A DNA stretch of 47,682 nucleotides from positions 1-47,682 of the forward strand of contig NZ_FMXA01000015.1 in NCBI RefSeq assembly GCF_900103425.1. The letters are read 5' to 3'. Shown in pieces: positions 24,831 to 33,760 of this stretch; position 1 is the stretch's first letter, and each line of letters starts with the position of its first letter. Origin of the DNA: Dialister histaminiformans. Its GTDB lineage: Bacteria > Bacillota > Negativicutes > Veillonellales > Dialisteraceae. A program made the translations under genes and the position numbers. The notes under the pieces are model-generated. The model searched no databases, was not told the DNA's origin, and saw only the letters and a list, made by a program, of their open reading frames with translations.

Positions 24831-25474
24831 TTGGAACCAACCTCCTTGTTAATATACTGATTAAATATAACTTCTACCTGTCCTTCATTGCGGGACAACT
24901 TACAGGATTCTGCTTCCAGAATGGAGCAGACCTTGTGTACAGCATCTTCCAGCACATCATTGACAATGATGTAATCGTACTTATGCGCCATAGCCAGCTC
25001 ATCGGTAATCTTTGCCAGACGCTTCTGAATTACTTCCTCGCTGTCTGTCCCACGGCCATGAATACGGGCGGAAAGAACATCCAGAGACGGAGGTACTACA
25101 TAAACAAATACCCCCTGTGGATATCTCTGCTTAACCTGCATAGCTCCCTGGATATCAATTTCCAGAAGTACGGATTCTCCGTTTTCAATTTTATCGAGAG
25201 CATACTTCTTAGGTGTACCGTAATAATGATCATACACCCGGGCATATTCAAGGAACGCATCTTCCTTAATCAGTTTCTCGAATTCTTCATTCGTGCGGAA
25301 GAAATAACTTGTCCCTTCTACTTCCCCTTTACGTGGAGCTCGTGTAGTCATGGAAATGGAATAATTCAGTTTTGGGAAAATCTTGCGGATAGCCGCACAG
25401 ATTGTTCCCTTACCAGCCCCAGATGGGCCGGATACTACCAGAAGTATTCCCTTGTCTTTTTTAGTTGTGTTCAT
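24827..25474 (-). CDS. gmk: Guanylate kinase
   Basis: 215 residues. Phosphorylates GMP to GDP. P-loop VVSGPSGAGKGTICAAI, GMP-binding STTRAPRKGEVEG-type region (MTTRAPRKGEVEGTSYFF), and LLEIDIQGAMQVK. Length is normal. The ATG shares one base with the remA stop (TAATG). The remA-gmk-rpoZ arrangement is typical of Firmicutes. Confidence 0.97.
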   Translation of the reverse strand: MNTTKKDKGILLVVSGPSGAGKGTICAAIRKIFPKLNYSISMTTRAPRKGEVEGTSYFFRTNEEFEKLIKEDAFLEYARVYDHYYGTPKKYALDKIENGESVLLEIDIQGAMQVKQRYPQGVFVYVVPPSLDVLSARIHGRGTDSEEVIQKRLAKITDELAMAHKYDYIIVNDVLEDAVHKVCSILEAESCKLSRNEGQVEVIFNQYINKEVGSK

Positions 25475-25755
25475 TATTCTTCGTCAAGCTCCTCAGATTC
25501 AGCACTTACAATATCCTTAGTCAACAGGCGATGAGAAATAGTTTCAGGCTGTACAGCAGACAGAATAATCTGCCCGGTATCCATAATAAGTACTGCACGC
25601 GTCTTGCGGCCATACGTGGCATCAATGAGCTGCCCGCGGTCACGGGATTCCTGTACAATACGTTTTACCGGAGCGGATTCAGGACTGATAATTGCCATGA
25701 TACGATTGGCAGCTGCCATATTGCCAAAGCCGATGTTAATCAGTGAAAAAGCCAT
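25474..25755 (-). CDS. remA: RemA/DUF370 family DNA-binding regulator
   Basis: 93 residues: [28 protein letters not shown] and [28 protein letters not shown] are the family core. In Bacillus RemA forms rings that bind DNA and activate matrix and osmoprotection genes; in diderm anaerobes its targets are unknown. It has an acidic tail ([10 protein letters not shown]) instead of ending at the core. Twelve bases separate it from yicC. Confidence 0.92.
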   Translation of the reverse strand: MAFSLINIGFGNMAAANRIMAIISPESAPVKRIVQESRDRGQLIDATYGRKTRAVLIMDTGQIILSAVQPETISHRLLTKDIVSAESEELDEE

Positions 25756-25766
25756 ATGTCATACCT

Positions 25767-26657
25767 CTATTCCAAATTCTGAACCTGTTCTCGCATCTTT
25801 TCGAGTTCAGTTTTAATCATTATAACACAATTAACTATGTCAAGATTATCTGCCTTGGAGGCGGTGGTATTGACTTCCCGGTTGATTTCCTGAAGAAGGA
25901 AGTTAAGTTTCTTACCTTCCGGGCCATCAGAACGCAGAATCTTACGAAACTGATCCAGATGACTTCCCAGACGGACAACCTCTTCTGTAAAATCGGTCTT
26001 TTCCGCGTAGGCGGCGATTTCCGTAAGGATACGGCCTTCATCTACCGCGATGTGCAGACCGCCAAGCAGTTCAATCAGGCGGGCCTTAAACCGGTTTTCA
26101 TAGGCATATACCGCTTCATTGGCATGGTCCATAAGGAACTGACGCTTATTCTCAATCCAGTCCAGGCGCTTAAGCAAATCTTCGGTGAGATTTTTACCTT
26201 CCCGTACACGCATGGCAATGAGCTGCTGAATGGCTTCCGAAGCCGCTTCTCTGGCCAGGTCAATCATTTCCTCTTCCGGAATCTGCTGTTCTTCCACAGT
26301 AAGCCATGGTTCTGGGAGGGTCAGGAGATCCTGCACGGTCACCTTGCTCTTTTTGATGCCTTTAACATGCTTCAGTTCCTGAAGCGCCTTCACATAGGCA
26401 GACAGGAGTTCCTTATCCACATGTACCTGACGGCCGCTGCCTCCCTGAGCGGGGATGAAAGATATCTTTACCGTTACCTTGCCCCGTTCCAGTGAATCCT
26501 TTACCATCTGATAAACCGTCTGAGATACCGCTGCCGGTATTTTGGAATCATGTAAGGATATTTCAAGGAAACGGCTGTTTACGGTACGGATGTTGACTTC
26601 CAACGTCCCCAGCGCATGAGAAGCACTTCCGCTTCCATATCCGGTCATACTCTGCAT
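25767..26657 (-). CDS. yicC: YicC/YloC family endoribonuclease
   Basis: 296 residues with the family start SMTGYGSG, the N-terminal domain NIRTVNSRFLEISL, and the C-terminal DUF1732 region DFTEEVVRLGSHLDQFRKIL and GKKLNFLLQEINREVNTTASKA, which holds the conserved acidic and arginine residues. YicC is reported to be an RNase acting on small RNAs in E. coli. It lies 15 bases downstream of dapF and upstream of remA-gmk, as in many Firmicutes. Confidence 0.95.
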   Translation of the reverse strand: MQSMTGYGSGSASHALGTLEVNIRTVNSRFLEISLHDSKIPAAVSQTVYQMVKDSLERGKVTVKISFIPAQGGSGRQVHVDKELLSAYVKALQELKHVKGIKKSKVTVQDLLTLPEPWLTVEEQQIPEEEMIDLAREAASEAIQQLIAMRVREGKNLTEDLLKRLDWIENKRQFLMDHANEAVYAYENRFKARLIELLGGLHIAVDEGRILTEIAAYAEKTDFTEEVVRLGSHLDQFRKILRSDGPEGKKLNFLLQEINREVNTTASKADNLDIVNCVIMIKTELEKMREQVQNLE

Positions 26658-26672
26658 GAGATTACCTCCCCT

Positions 26673-27515
26673 TCAGATTAATTCCGGGGTAAAATCCCCT
26701 TCAAAGGCCATCGCTGCCGGACCGGTCATAAATACATGACTGTCTCCGCCTTTCCAGGAAATATGCAGTGTGCCTCCATCCACGTCAATGTAGGCTTCAT
26801 CTTTGGCCAGTCCATTGAGAATGGCCGCAACTGCCGTAGCGCAGCATCCGGTGCCGCAGGCCATGGTAATTCCTGTTCCCCGTTCCCATACACGCATACG
26901 GAAACGATTGTTTCCCAGAGGATGGACGAACTCTACATTGGTCTTCCTTGGGAAATGCACATCTTTTTCTATAGCGGATCCTTCCTTCTTCAGGAATTCA
27001 TCATCCGGCACATTATCCGTAAAGATGACACAGTGCGGATTGCCCATGGAAACACAGGTGACCTTATAGTGACTGCCTGTGGAAGAGACCAGTTCTTCTG
27101 AAACCACGGGATTTCCTGAAAATCCGGTAGTAGGAACCACAGCGGCTTCCAGATGAGGTGCCCCCATATCCACGCGCACTCTGTGGTCATCCAGGATTTC
27201 CGGATAGAGGATTCCAGCCCCTGTTTCTACAGAGAACCGGCGAGTACTTACCAGGCCCAGTTCATAGGCCCATCTGGCAAAGCATCGGATTCCATTACCG
27301 CACATTTCAGCTTCAGAACCATCCGCATTAAAAATACGCATACGGAGATCCGCCTTCTGGGAGGGCAAAACAAAAATAATGCCATCCGCACCGATGCCGA
27401 AATGTCTGTCACAAATGCGTTCACACTTGTCGAGTACAGGTTTCAGGTCATCCATATGCATGGCATTAATAAATACGAAGTCATTGCCGCATCCATTCCA
27501 CTTAGTAAAATGCAT
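26673..27515 (-). CDS. dapF: Diaminopimelate epimerase
   Basis: 280 residues from ATG 27515, where AGGGAGA gives good spacing; the frame is open further upstream but without a better site. Converts LL- to meso-diaminopimelate for lysine and peptidoglycan. Both active-site cysteines are present: EMCGNGIRCFARW and MACGTGCCATAVA. N-terminal NGCGNDFVFINA is standard. It heads the operon that runs to coaBC and faces rqcH across a 248-base divergent intergenic region. Confidence 0.96.
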   Translation of the reverse strand: MHFTKWNGCGNDFVFINAMHMDDLKPVLDKCERICDRHFGIGADGIIFVLPSQKADLRMRIFNADGSEAEMCGNGIRCFARWAYELGLVSTRRFSVETGAGILYPEILDDHRVRVDMGAPHLEAAVVPTTGFSGNPVVSEELVSSTGSHYKVTCVSMGNPHCVIFTDNVPDDEFLKKEGSAIEKDVHFPRKTNVEFVHPLGNNRFRMRVWERGTGITMACGTGCCATAVAAILNGLAKDEAYIDVDGGTLHISWKGGDSHVFMTGPAAMAFEGDFTPELI

Positions 27516-27763
27516 TGAAATCTCCCTTTCTGATGTCGTTTCCCTATCTGAAAACGGCACATAGTCATCAAAAATATATTAATACATTTTAGCATTACCA
27601 TGGGTAAATGTAAAATGATATACTAAGAAACGGCGAGCATACAGACGAAATAATGTCTGTTGTCTATTTAAAACCACTAATCAGGTAAAAACTCTCCGCT
27701 TTTTGCCTGACGAACCTATATACAGTGTAACAGGATAGTGTTAACCGGAAGAAAGGACATACT
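27516..27763. promoter_or_regulatory. Divergent promoter region between dapF and rqcH
   Basis: Contains TATACT at about 27617 (plus strand, possible -10 with TTACCA 18 bases upstream), an inverted repeat ACAGAC-gaaataat-GTCTGT around 27640-27660, and a hairpin TCAGGTAAAAA / TTTTTGCCTGA at 27681-27710 in the rqcH leader without a T-run after it. The rqcH ribosome-binding site AAAGGA lies just before 27764. Confidence 0.4.
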
Positions 27764-29485
27764 ATGCAACTTGACAGCCTAATGATATGCCATCTGGTAA
27801 ACGAATTGAATCAGCAGCTGATTGGCGCACAGATTCGTGAAATCCATCAGACCGATGACCGTATGTTTGAAATAGAATTATTCCGTGCGGATGCGAAGCC
27901 CATGCATCTTCTTCTTTGCGCGTATACCCCTACATATCTCTGCGTATTGAGCCATAAGAGAAAAAATACGAATTTTATTCCTTCCCAGACATTCTGCATG
28001 TCCATGCGGAAACATCTGGAAGGAAGCCGTATTGCCTCTGTGACCCAGATAAACATGGACCGCATTGTCCGTATTGAGTTTAATCGCATTGAAGATGGAA
28101 GTGCCATTGTTTCCCGGTATCTTTACTGTGAACTCCTTCCATCGGCTCCGAATATCATCCTTACCCAGGATGGAACCATTCTGGACGCATGTATCCACAG
28201 CCGGAAAGAAGACCGGACCGTTCTCCCTCAGGTGGAATATACCCTGCCTAAGAATTCCGGGCGCATGAATTTTATGGAATTTTCAGAAGCAGAACTCCGG
28301 AATGTACTGGACTATCCGTCTACAGAAGATGATGACACCGCGCCATCCATCCTTTTCCGTCTGTTTAATGGTCTCAACCGTCAGGTAGTGGAAAAGATCT
28401 GTACCGTGGCAAATATCGGATATGATGATCTGTATTCCACTTTAACTGGCGAAGGAAAAGATAAACTGGCACATGCCCTGTACAACGTGGCTCAGGAAAT
28501 CGCGGATACCACCGGTCTCTATCTTTATACCGATGCCAGCGGCCGGGTATCCCGGTCGGCGATTCCCCTTTCTGATTCCCTTCCATACACCCATGTGTCA
28601 GTCAATGACTGGATTTATCAGGAAGTATCCAGCTCAGGCGGGGTTATTGCCGCTGCGGTAAAGAATCTGGAAAAACAGATTCATTCCGCATGGAAGAAGG
28701 AACTCCGGAAAGAGCGGAAAATCCGGGAAGAAATGAATGAAACCGCTAAAATGGAAGAATATAAACTCTGGGGTAATCTCCTTTCCATTAACGCATGGCA
28801 GAAAGTTCCCCACGAGAAATCCATAACCGTATCTAACCTATTTGTCGACCCGCCGGTAGATATAACTATTCCACTGAATCCGGAACTGAACCTTTCCTCC
28901 AACAGCCAGCTCTACTTCAAAAAGTACAATAAGCTGAAAAAGCGCAAGGAAATTGGCGCGGAGAAGATTAAAGAATGCCAGCAGATGCAGGAATATCTGA
29001 ACAACCTGGCCTTCTTTGCCGCTGATGTAAAAGACAGAAAGGCACTGGATGCGCTGAAAGAAGAACTGAAGGCCGCCGGTATCCACAAACAGGAAACCCG
29101 CAGACCAGGCCATAAGAAGAACAGCCGGAATCCGGAACTAGCCACAGTAACCGTAGATGGATTCACCATCTATATCGGGCGCAATAACGTTCAGAACGAG
29201 TATCTTACCCTCCATAAGGCCGACAAGCAGGATGTATGGTTCCACGCCCAGAAAATTCCTGGCTCCCATGTAGTCATTCACAGACAAGACGCGCGGGAAG
29301 AAATTCCTGAAAATGTACTCCTCCACGCCGCCCGACTCGCCGCTAAACACAGTCAGGGCCGGGATTCAGGAAAAGTCAGCGTAGACTACACTCTCATCAA
29401 ATATGTAAAGAAAATCCCACAGGGACCTCCAGGACTGGTTAATTACTCCCACCAGAAAACCCTCGTAGTAACACCGGAACCGTAG
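27764..29485 (+). CDS. rqcH: Ribosome quality control protein RqcH (NFACT family)
   Basis: 573 residues. RqcH binds obstructed 50S subunits and adds C-terminal alanine tails to stalled peptides; older annotations call it fibronectin-binding protein. NFACT-N at the start (MQLDSLMICHLVNELNQQLIGAQIREIHQ), a helical coiled-coil middle (about 300-430), and the C-terminal NFACT-R domain with DVWFHAQKIPGSHVVI and LAAKHSQGRDSGKVSVDYT. First forward-strand gene after the minus-strand block. Confidence 0.94.
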   Translation: MQLDSLMICHLVNELNQQLIGAQIREIHQTDDRMFEIELFRADAKPMHLLLCAYTPTYLCVLSHKRKNTNFIPSQTFCMSMRKHLEGSRIASVTQINMDRIVRIEFNRIEDGSAIVSRYLYCELLPSAPNIILTQDGTILDACIHSRKEDRTVLPQVEYTLPKNSGRMNFMEFSEAELRNVLDYPSTEDDDTAPSILFRLFNGLNRQVVEKICTVANIGYDDLYSTLTGEGKDKLAHALYNVAQEIADTTGLYLYTDASGRVSRSAIPLSDSLPYTHVSVNDWIYQEVSSSGGVIAAAVKNLEKQIHSAWKKELRKERKIREEMNETAKMEEYKLWGNLLSINAWQKVPHEKSITVSNLFVDPPVDITIPLNPELNLSSNSQLYFKKYNKLKKRKEIGAEKIKECQQMQEYLNNLAFFAADVKDRKALDALKEELKAAGIHKQETRRPGHKKNSRNPELATVTVDGFTIYIGRNNVQNEYLTLHKADKQDVWFHAQKIPGSHVVIHRQDAREEIPENVLLHAARLAAKHSQGRDSGKVSVDYTLIKYVKKIPQGPPGLVNYSHQKTLVVTPEP

Positions 29486-29569
29486 TGATATAGTGTTAAT
29501 ACGCACATTCGAACTATTAACCAGAGAGTCCCTGTTCGTGTTAAATATGCAGGCTTAACAGGTCCGTAT

Positions 29570-29624
29570 TTGCCCTCATTTCCTTGAAATCTTCTCACCG
29601 AAGTTTTCGAGGAAATGAGGGCAA
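29570..29624. repeat. 55-base near-perfect hairpin between rqcH and the metal ATPase
   Basis: Two 25-base arms (29570-29594 and 29600-29624) around loop TCACC pair with one G-T wobble and one mismatch. Neither strand has a T-run after it, so it is not a standard intrinsic terminator. It lies 85 bases after the rqcH stop and 173 before the ATPase start. It may be a rho-type end, an attenuator of the ATPase leader or a small palindromic element. Confidence 0.75.
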
Positions 29625-29797
29625 TATCTTGTCGTCATTTGATTCAACTCCTTATCAAAGACCTGCGGACCGAGCAAAGTGCTTATCCGCTCATCTATGT
29701 ATCCCCATCCTTCTATCGCATTTTCCCTTTCCCCTATGTTAAAATAGGCCAGGTGCTGATTCATGCACCAGATATTTTTTATAAAGGAGTCTTTACT

Positions 29798-32527
29798 ATG
29801 CATAAGCACGAAACACCTCATGCACACAACTGTGCATGCCATGCATGTCATGGAACACACGGCCAGAATCATCAGAGCCGGAATGGAAGCTCCTCCTCAG
29901 GAGAAAGCCCATCCTCAGATGATGATGGCCCCTCGCAACCTCAATTAACAACTATTCATGATCACAGCCAAGATTCGGATCTGAAAGCACTGAAAGAATA
30001 TACCGATGATGTGATGAAAGACGAAAATGCGCGTAAGGAAGATGAACGCATCGCTTTCGGTCATTACCATGAACAGAAAATACGGCATCCGCTGAAAGGA
30101 CACAGAGCCGACTGTCACTGCACACAGTGTGAAGAACTGATAAAGTTCTGCGACCAGTGTGGACGTTCTCTGTCAGAATGCACCTGTAATTTTCTGGGTA
30201 AGACATATCACGAAAGTATCTATTCTCTCGCTCATCTGGACTGCCTCATTTGTGCAGCCCGCCTGGAAAGTGCCCTCCGCCGTCTCCCGGCTGTGTTTTT
30301 TGCATCCCTGAGTTTCCGGACCAAGATGCTGTATGTCATCTCCAGGGAAGATATGTCTCATGTCCTTCCCTCCCTGAAAAAGACAGCCGCTCGAATCGAT
30401 CCGAAAATTCAGATTATGCCGTTTACATCCCCGGAAAAGGCAGTCACTAAAACCTACGATATGCCGACTCTGGACTGTCCGAACTGCACCCTTAAGCTGG
30501 AAAAGATTATAAACCAGCAGGAAGGTGTCATTTCCGCGGAAATCTCCTATGCGAGCAAAAAGCTGAGACTGACAGCACTGAATCCGGATGCCCTTCTCCC
30601 TTCCCTCAGGGAAGCCTGCAATGCCATTGAACCGGGAACCCGTATAGTGGACGCGTCAGAAGCGCAGGAAGAAAAACCATCCGCTGAATCAAAAGACAGA
30701 ACCCTTCCAGCAGGACTGGCCTGCTACATTCTGGGGCTCATCCTGTATTATCTGCCCCAGGTACCCCGCCTTTGGGGAATTGTTCTGCTTCTGGCAAGCT
30801 ACCTTCTTCTCGGCTGGCCGGTATTTAAAAATCTGATTCGCAATATCCGGCATGGTGAATGGTTTGACGAAAATGTGCTCATGACCATCGCTACCGCAGG
30901 TGCTCTGGGAGTAGGTGAATATCCGGAAGCGTCCGGTGTACTGTTCTTCTTCCGTATAGGCGAAGTGCTGGAAGACAGAGCATCCGAAAAGAGCCGCCGT
31001 GAGATTACGAAAGCTGTGGATATGCGGCCTGATACGGTCATCCTTCTAAAGGATGGCACAGAAACTACTGTGGACGCATCCTCCATCCATGTAGGCGACA
31101 CACTGATGATTCGCCCGGGAGACCGTATCCCTCTGGATGGCATCGTCCTCAGCGGCAATTCCCATGTGGACACCTCTCCTATCACCGGAGAGTCCGATCC
31201 CAGAGAGATACATCCGGGAATCAGCCTTGTCTCCGGATGCGTCAATCTGGAAGGAACACTGACTATGCAGGTAACCAAGGAACTTTCGGAATCCATGGTA
31301 ACCCGTATTCTGGATGCGGTAGAAAACGCAGCGGCCACCAAGCCGGAATTAGACCGGTTCATCACCCGATTTTCCCGTATCTATGTACCGGTTGTCGTAG
31401 GCATTGCCTTAATTACTGCAATCCTTCCACCCCTGTGGATGGGTGGCTGGAAGCACTGGATTTATACAGCTATGACCTTCCTGGTTATCTCCTGCCCGTG
31501 CGCCCTGGTTATTTCTGTGCCCCTTTCCTTCTTTGCAGGCATTGGTGCCGCTTCTAAAAAGGGAATCCTGTTTAAGAGCGGACAGGTTATAGAAAAGATG
31601 GCAACAATCCGGAATGTACTTCTGGACAAAACAGGAACCCTGACTAAAGGCCGTTTCTCCGTTGTCCGCATTGAACGGGAACCGGGTATAGAAGAAATGG
31701 AACTTTTGTCCCTGGCAGCGGGTCTGGAAACCTATTCCACTCACCCTATAGCCCATTCCATTGTCAATGCCGCCCGGGCCAGAGACTGTCAGGCCAAGCC
31801 ATTTACTGATGTTCAGGAAATATCCGGTCATGGGCTGGAAGGAAACTCCGGAAATGATCATGTATGTGTAGGAAACAGGAAATGGATGCTTGCCAGAGGA
31901 ATTCCTGTAAATACCGCGGATACCTGGGAAGGCACATCCATCTATGTGGCTGTCAATAATCATCTGGCCGGAAAAATCTGCATAGCCGATACACCAAAAG
32001 ATGACGCAGCCGATGCGGTACGCCAGTTGCATGACATGGGACTGCATGTAGTCATGCTCACAGGCGATACAGAAAAATCCGCACGGATGATAGCTGACAA
32101 ACTGCATATAGACGAAGTACACGCCAGTCTTCTTCCGGAAGACAAGCTGAAGGAAATGCAGAACACCCGCATAGAAAGGGGCCCTGTTCTCTTTACCGGG
32201 GATGGGATTAACGACGCGCCGGTGCTGGCCGGAGCCGATGTAGGCGCCGCTATGGGCAGCGGTTCCGATGCTGCTATCACCGTAGCGGATACCGTGTACA
32301 TGACCTCTCAGGTTTCTTCCATTCCGGAATCTATCCGACTGGCAAAGAAAACCGTGAGAACTGCCCAATTTAACACCCTGTTTGCACTGACAGTTAAAGC
32401 CTTGGTCATGCTGCTCGGATTTGCCGGTTACGCCAACATGTGGCTCGCCGTATTCGCCGATACAGGAGTCACTCTACTCTGCATCCTCTTCTCCATGACA
32501 CTGCTCAGAGATTCTCAGAAACAGTAA
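29798..32527 (+). CDS. Heavy-metal (Zn/Cd/Pb-type) P1B ATPase with His/Cys-rich N-terminus and two HMA domains
   Basis: 909 residues from ATG 29798, chosen because AAGGAG sits 8 bases upstream. Order: His/Cys-rich start (MHKHETPHAHNCACHACH), Ser/Asp linker, a cysteine-rich knuckle (C106, C108, C111, C118, C121, C128, C130), HMA domain 1 (C149/C152) and HMA domain 2 (C227/C230), then eight expected membrane helices. TGES at 463-466, CPC at 566-568, phosphorylated Asp610 in DKTGTLTKG, HP in STHPIA, and TGDGINDAPV. The CPC context and TM arrangement fit ZntA/CadA-type efflux of Zn, Cd or Pb. No regulator is adjacent. A terminator follows at 32629. Confidence 0.92.
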   Translation: MHKHETPHAHNCACHACHGTHGQNHQSRNGSSSSGESPSSDDDGPSQPQLTTIHDHSQDSDLKALKEYTDDVMKDENARKEDERIAFGHYHEQKIRHPLKGHRADCHCTQCEELIKFCDQCGRSLSECTCNFLGKTYHESIYSLAHLDCLICAARLESALRRLPAVFFASLSFRTKMLYVISREDMSHVLPSLKKTAARIDPKIQIMPFTSPEKAVTKTYDMPTLDCPNCTLKLEKIINQQEGVISAEISYASKKLRLTALNPDALLPSLREACNAIEPGTRIVDASEAQEEKPSAESKDRTLPAGLACYILGLILYYLPQVPRLWGIVLLLASYLLLGWPVFKNLIRNIRHGEWFDENVLMTIATAGALGVGEYPEASGVLFFFRIGEVLEDRASEKSRREITKAVDMRPDTVILLKDGTETTVDASSIHVGDTLMIRPGDRIPLDGIVLSGNSHVDTSPITGESDPREIHPGISLVSGCVNLEGTLTMQVTKELSESMVTRILDAVENAAATKPELDRFITRFSRIYVPVVVGIALITAILPPLWMGGWKHWIYTAMTFLVISCPCALVISVPLSFFAGIGAASKKGILFKSGQVIEKMATIRNVLLDKTGTLTKGRFSVVRIEREPGIEEMELLSLAAGLETYSTHPIAHSIVNAARARDCQAKPFTDVQEISGHGLEGNSGNDHVCVGNRKWMLARGIPVNTADTWEGTSIYVAVNNHLAGKICIADTPKDDAADAVRQLHDMGLHVVMLTGDTEKSARMIADKLHIDEVHASLLPEDKLKEMQNTRIERGPVLFTGDGINDAPVLAGADVGAAMGSGSDAAITVADTVYMTSQVSSIPESIRLAKKTVRTAQFNTLFALTVKALVMLLGFAGYANMWLAVFADTGVTLLCILFSMTLLRDSQKQ

Positions 32528-32628
32528 GATTCTGAAATATCCTGGCTTTTGGCATATAAAGGATAGTCGCGGGAATTTAGAAAGACTAAAGGCTGTGCGA
32601 TCTTTTTGCTTTGCACAGCGATTCAATT

Positions 32629-32678
32629 CCAATAAAAAACGTCAGGAATACCAATTTATTCCTGACGTTTTTTATTGG
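32629..32678 (+). terminator. Terminator after the metal ATPase
   Basis: CCAATAAAAAACGTCAGGAAT pairs with ATTCCTGACGTTTTTTATTGG: a 21-bp stem with T6 inside the 3' arm; works on either strand. A second weaker stem (CTGTGC / GCACAG) lies at 32592-32620. Confidence 0.85.
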
Positions 32679-32784
32679 AGATACAGGGCAAGGAATACAG
32701 TACAAAAGTGTTGTTTCCTGTATTACAACATACGAAGATGAGATGATGCACAAAGCTTATCAAACATACAGATACTTTCCCTTA

Positions 32785-32965
32785 TTCAAACATAGAGCAA
32801 TCTACCTTCCCCCACCAGCCAACAAAGACCGGGCTGTCAATAGTATTGAAATCAAAGATTTCATAATTCTATGGACTTACAGCCAATGACGACAAGCTAT
32901 TGTCATCATTCCACCCTTTCTCTCCAGAACGGGAAACTTGCTATGTTCTTTCCATTTGGATGCTA
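32785..32965. repeat. Family-1 modules, reverse orientation, interrupted
   Basis: A left part (CAATCTACCTTCCCCCACCAGCC at about 32800, shown only in part) is followed after about 80 bases by a stem ATGACGACAA / TTGTCATCAT (loop GCTA, one mismatch) at about 32886-32910 and then CCCTTTCTCTCCAGAACGGG. It looks like one degraded copy joined to another with a different hairpin tip. Confidence 0.5.
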
Positions 32966-32989
32966 CTGCATTCTTACGGTCTTTTGCTT

Positions 32990-33106
32990 TTAGCTCATCA
33001 ACCATACTTCCTTCCGTGTCATTGTCTTACGAAGATGTCGAGCATGATTTTCCGCCTTGGGCCTTCCATAAATATACTTTGACAAATAAATTCCCTTTTT
33101 CCCCAT
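32990..33106 (-). pseudogene. DUF559 (Vsr-like endonuclease fold) gene, N-terminal remnant
   Basis: From ATG 33106 (GGGGGA just upstream) 38 codons read to a premature TAA at 32990-32992. The segment ARHLRKTMTRKEVWL matches the start of DUF559 proteins, which I recall as A-R-x-LRKNMTxxEKxLW. The rest of the domain, with the catalytic region, is missing. It lies between two family-1 repeat copies (32900-32965 and 33165-33262). A DUF559 C-terminus lies at 47518-47682, also beside such a copy. Confidence 0.6.
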
Positions 33107-33164
33107 ATGTCCCCCTCTATACATAAGCAAATTATAACTCAAAGCTTCAGCAATATTCCCCTTT

Positions 33165-33262
33165 GTTCTAACATACAGCAATCTACTTTCCCCCACCAGC
33201 CAAAGGCTGGCGGTCCGCCCTTTCTCTCCAGAACGGGAAACGTGTTGCATGCTTTCCATCTA
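33165..33262 (-). repeat. Family-1 module, tip CCAGCC-AAA-GGCTGG
   Basis: Reverse-orientation copy: tip stem CCAGCC (33196-33201) / GGCTGG (33205-33210), then GGTCCGCCCTTTCTCTCC, AGAACGGGAAACG and GCATGCTTTCC. Flank CAATCTACTTTCCCCCACC on the other side. Complete copy. Confidence 0.7.
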
Positions 33263-33410
33263 TCGGCTTTTGCTTGTTTTCCTTTTTACAAGAGAACATT
33301 CCGTTATCTAACCTTTAGCCTCCTGGCATATGTCTGTGTATAAAGGCCGTCACGAACATATATCCTTTTGCCATAAAAGTAAGCGGTTCCGTTTTTTGGC
33401 TAAAGAAATT

Positions 33411-33475
33411 CTTACTCTACGATTTTTCTCTCTGGAGAGAGAGGGGGAATGACGAGTATATGATATGCCTTTCCT
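33411..33475 (+). repeat. Family-1 module, divergent
   Basis: Forward copy: TTTTCTCTCTGGAGAGAGAG then GGGGAATGACGAG. The tip arms TGACGAG and CTCGTCA are separated by an enlarged loop. The right flank is degraded. Confidence 0.5.
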
Positions 33476-33539
33476 CCTCGTCACCCGCATACTCAATTCT
33501 AAGATCAGTCTTGTTCCCACTGCAATTCCCAACCACATC

Positions 33540-33572
33540 AAAAAACGACAGGAAAAATTCCTGCCGTTTTTT
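33540..33572 (-). terminator. Terminator of the obgE-to-S1 operon
   Basis: AAAAAACGACAGG / CCTGCCGTTTTTT stem with A/T-rich loop; symmetrical, with T6 on the minus strand. It lies about 190 bases after the S1 protein stop. Confidence 0.75.
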
Positions 33573-33760
33573 CTGAAGAAAGCTTTTCTGGTTTTCATGT
33601 CTGAAAGCCTGCATGATTGTCTACTTATCTCAAGCTTTAAAGCCGACCGGCCCACCGATCATAGAAAATTCTTACGGGTTTTCTATATAAAGGAACTGTG
33701 GACCATCATTTGCAGATAAGCGAAGTGATTCTGCTTTTCTCCTGTCTCAAACCTGTCTTT

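Noticed and set aside
29576-29872. Minus-strand frame opposite the ATPase start
   Set aside because: It is a shadow of the long hairpin and of the His/Cys-rich start of the ATPase gene.
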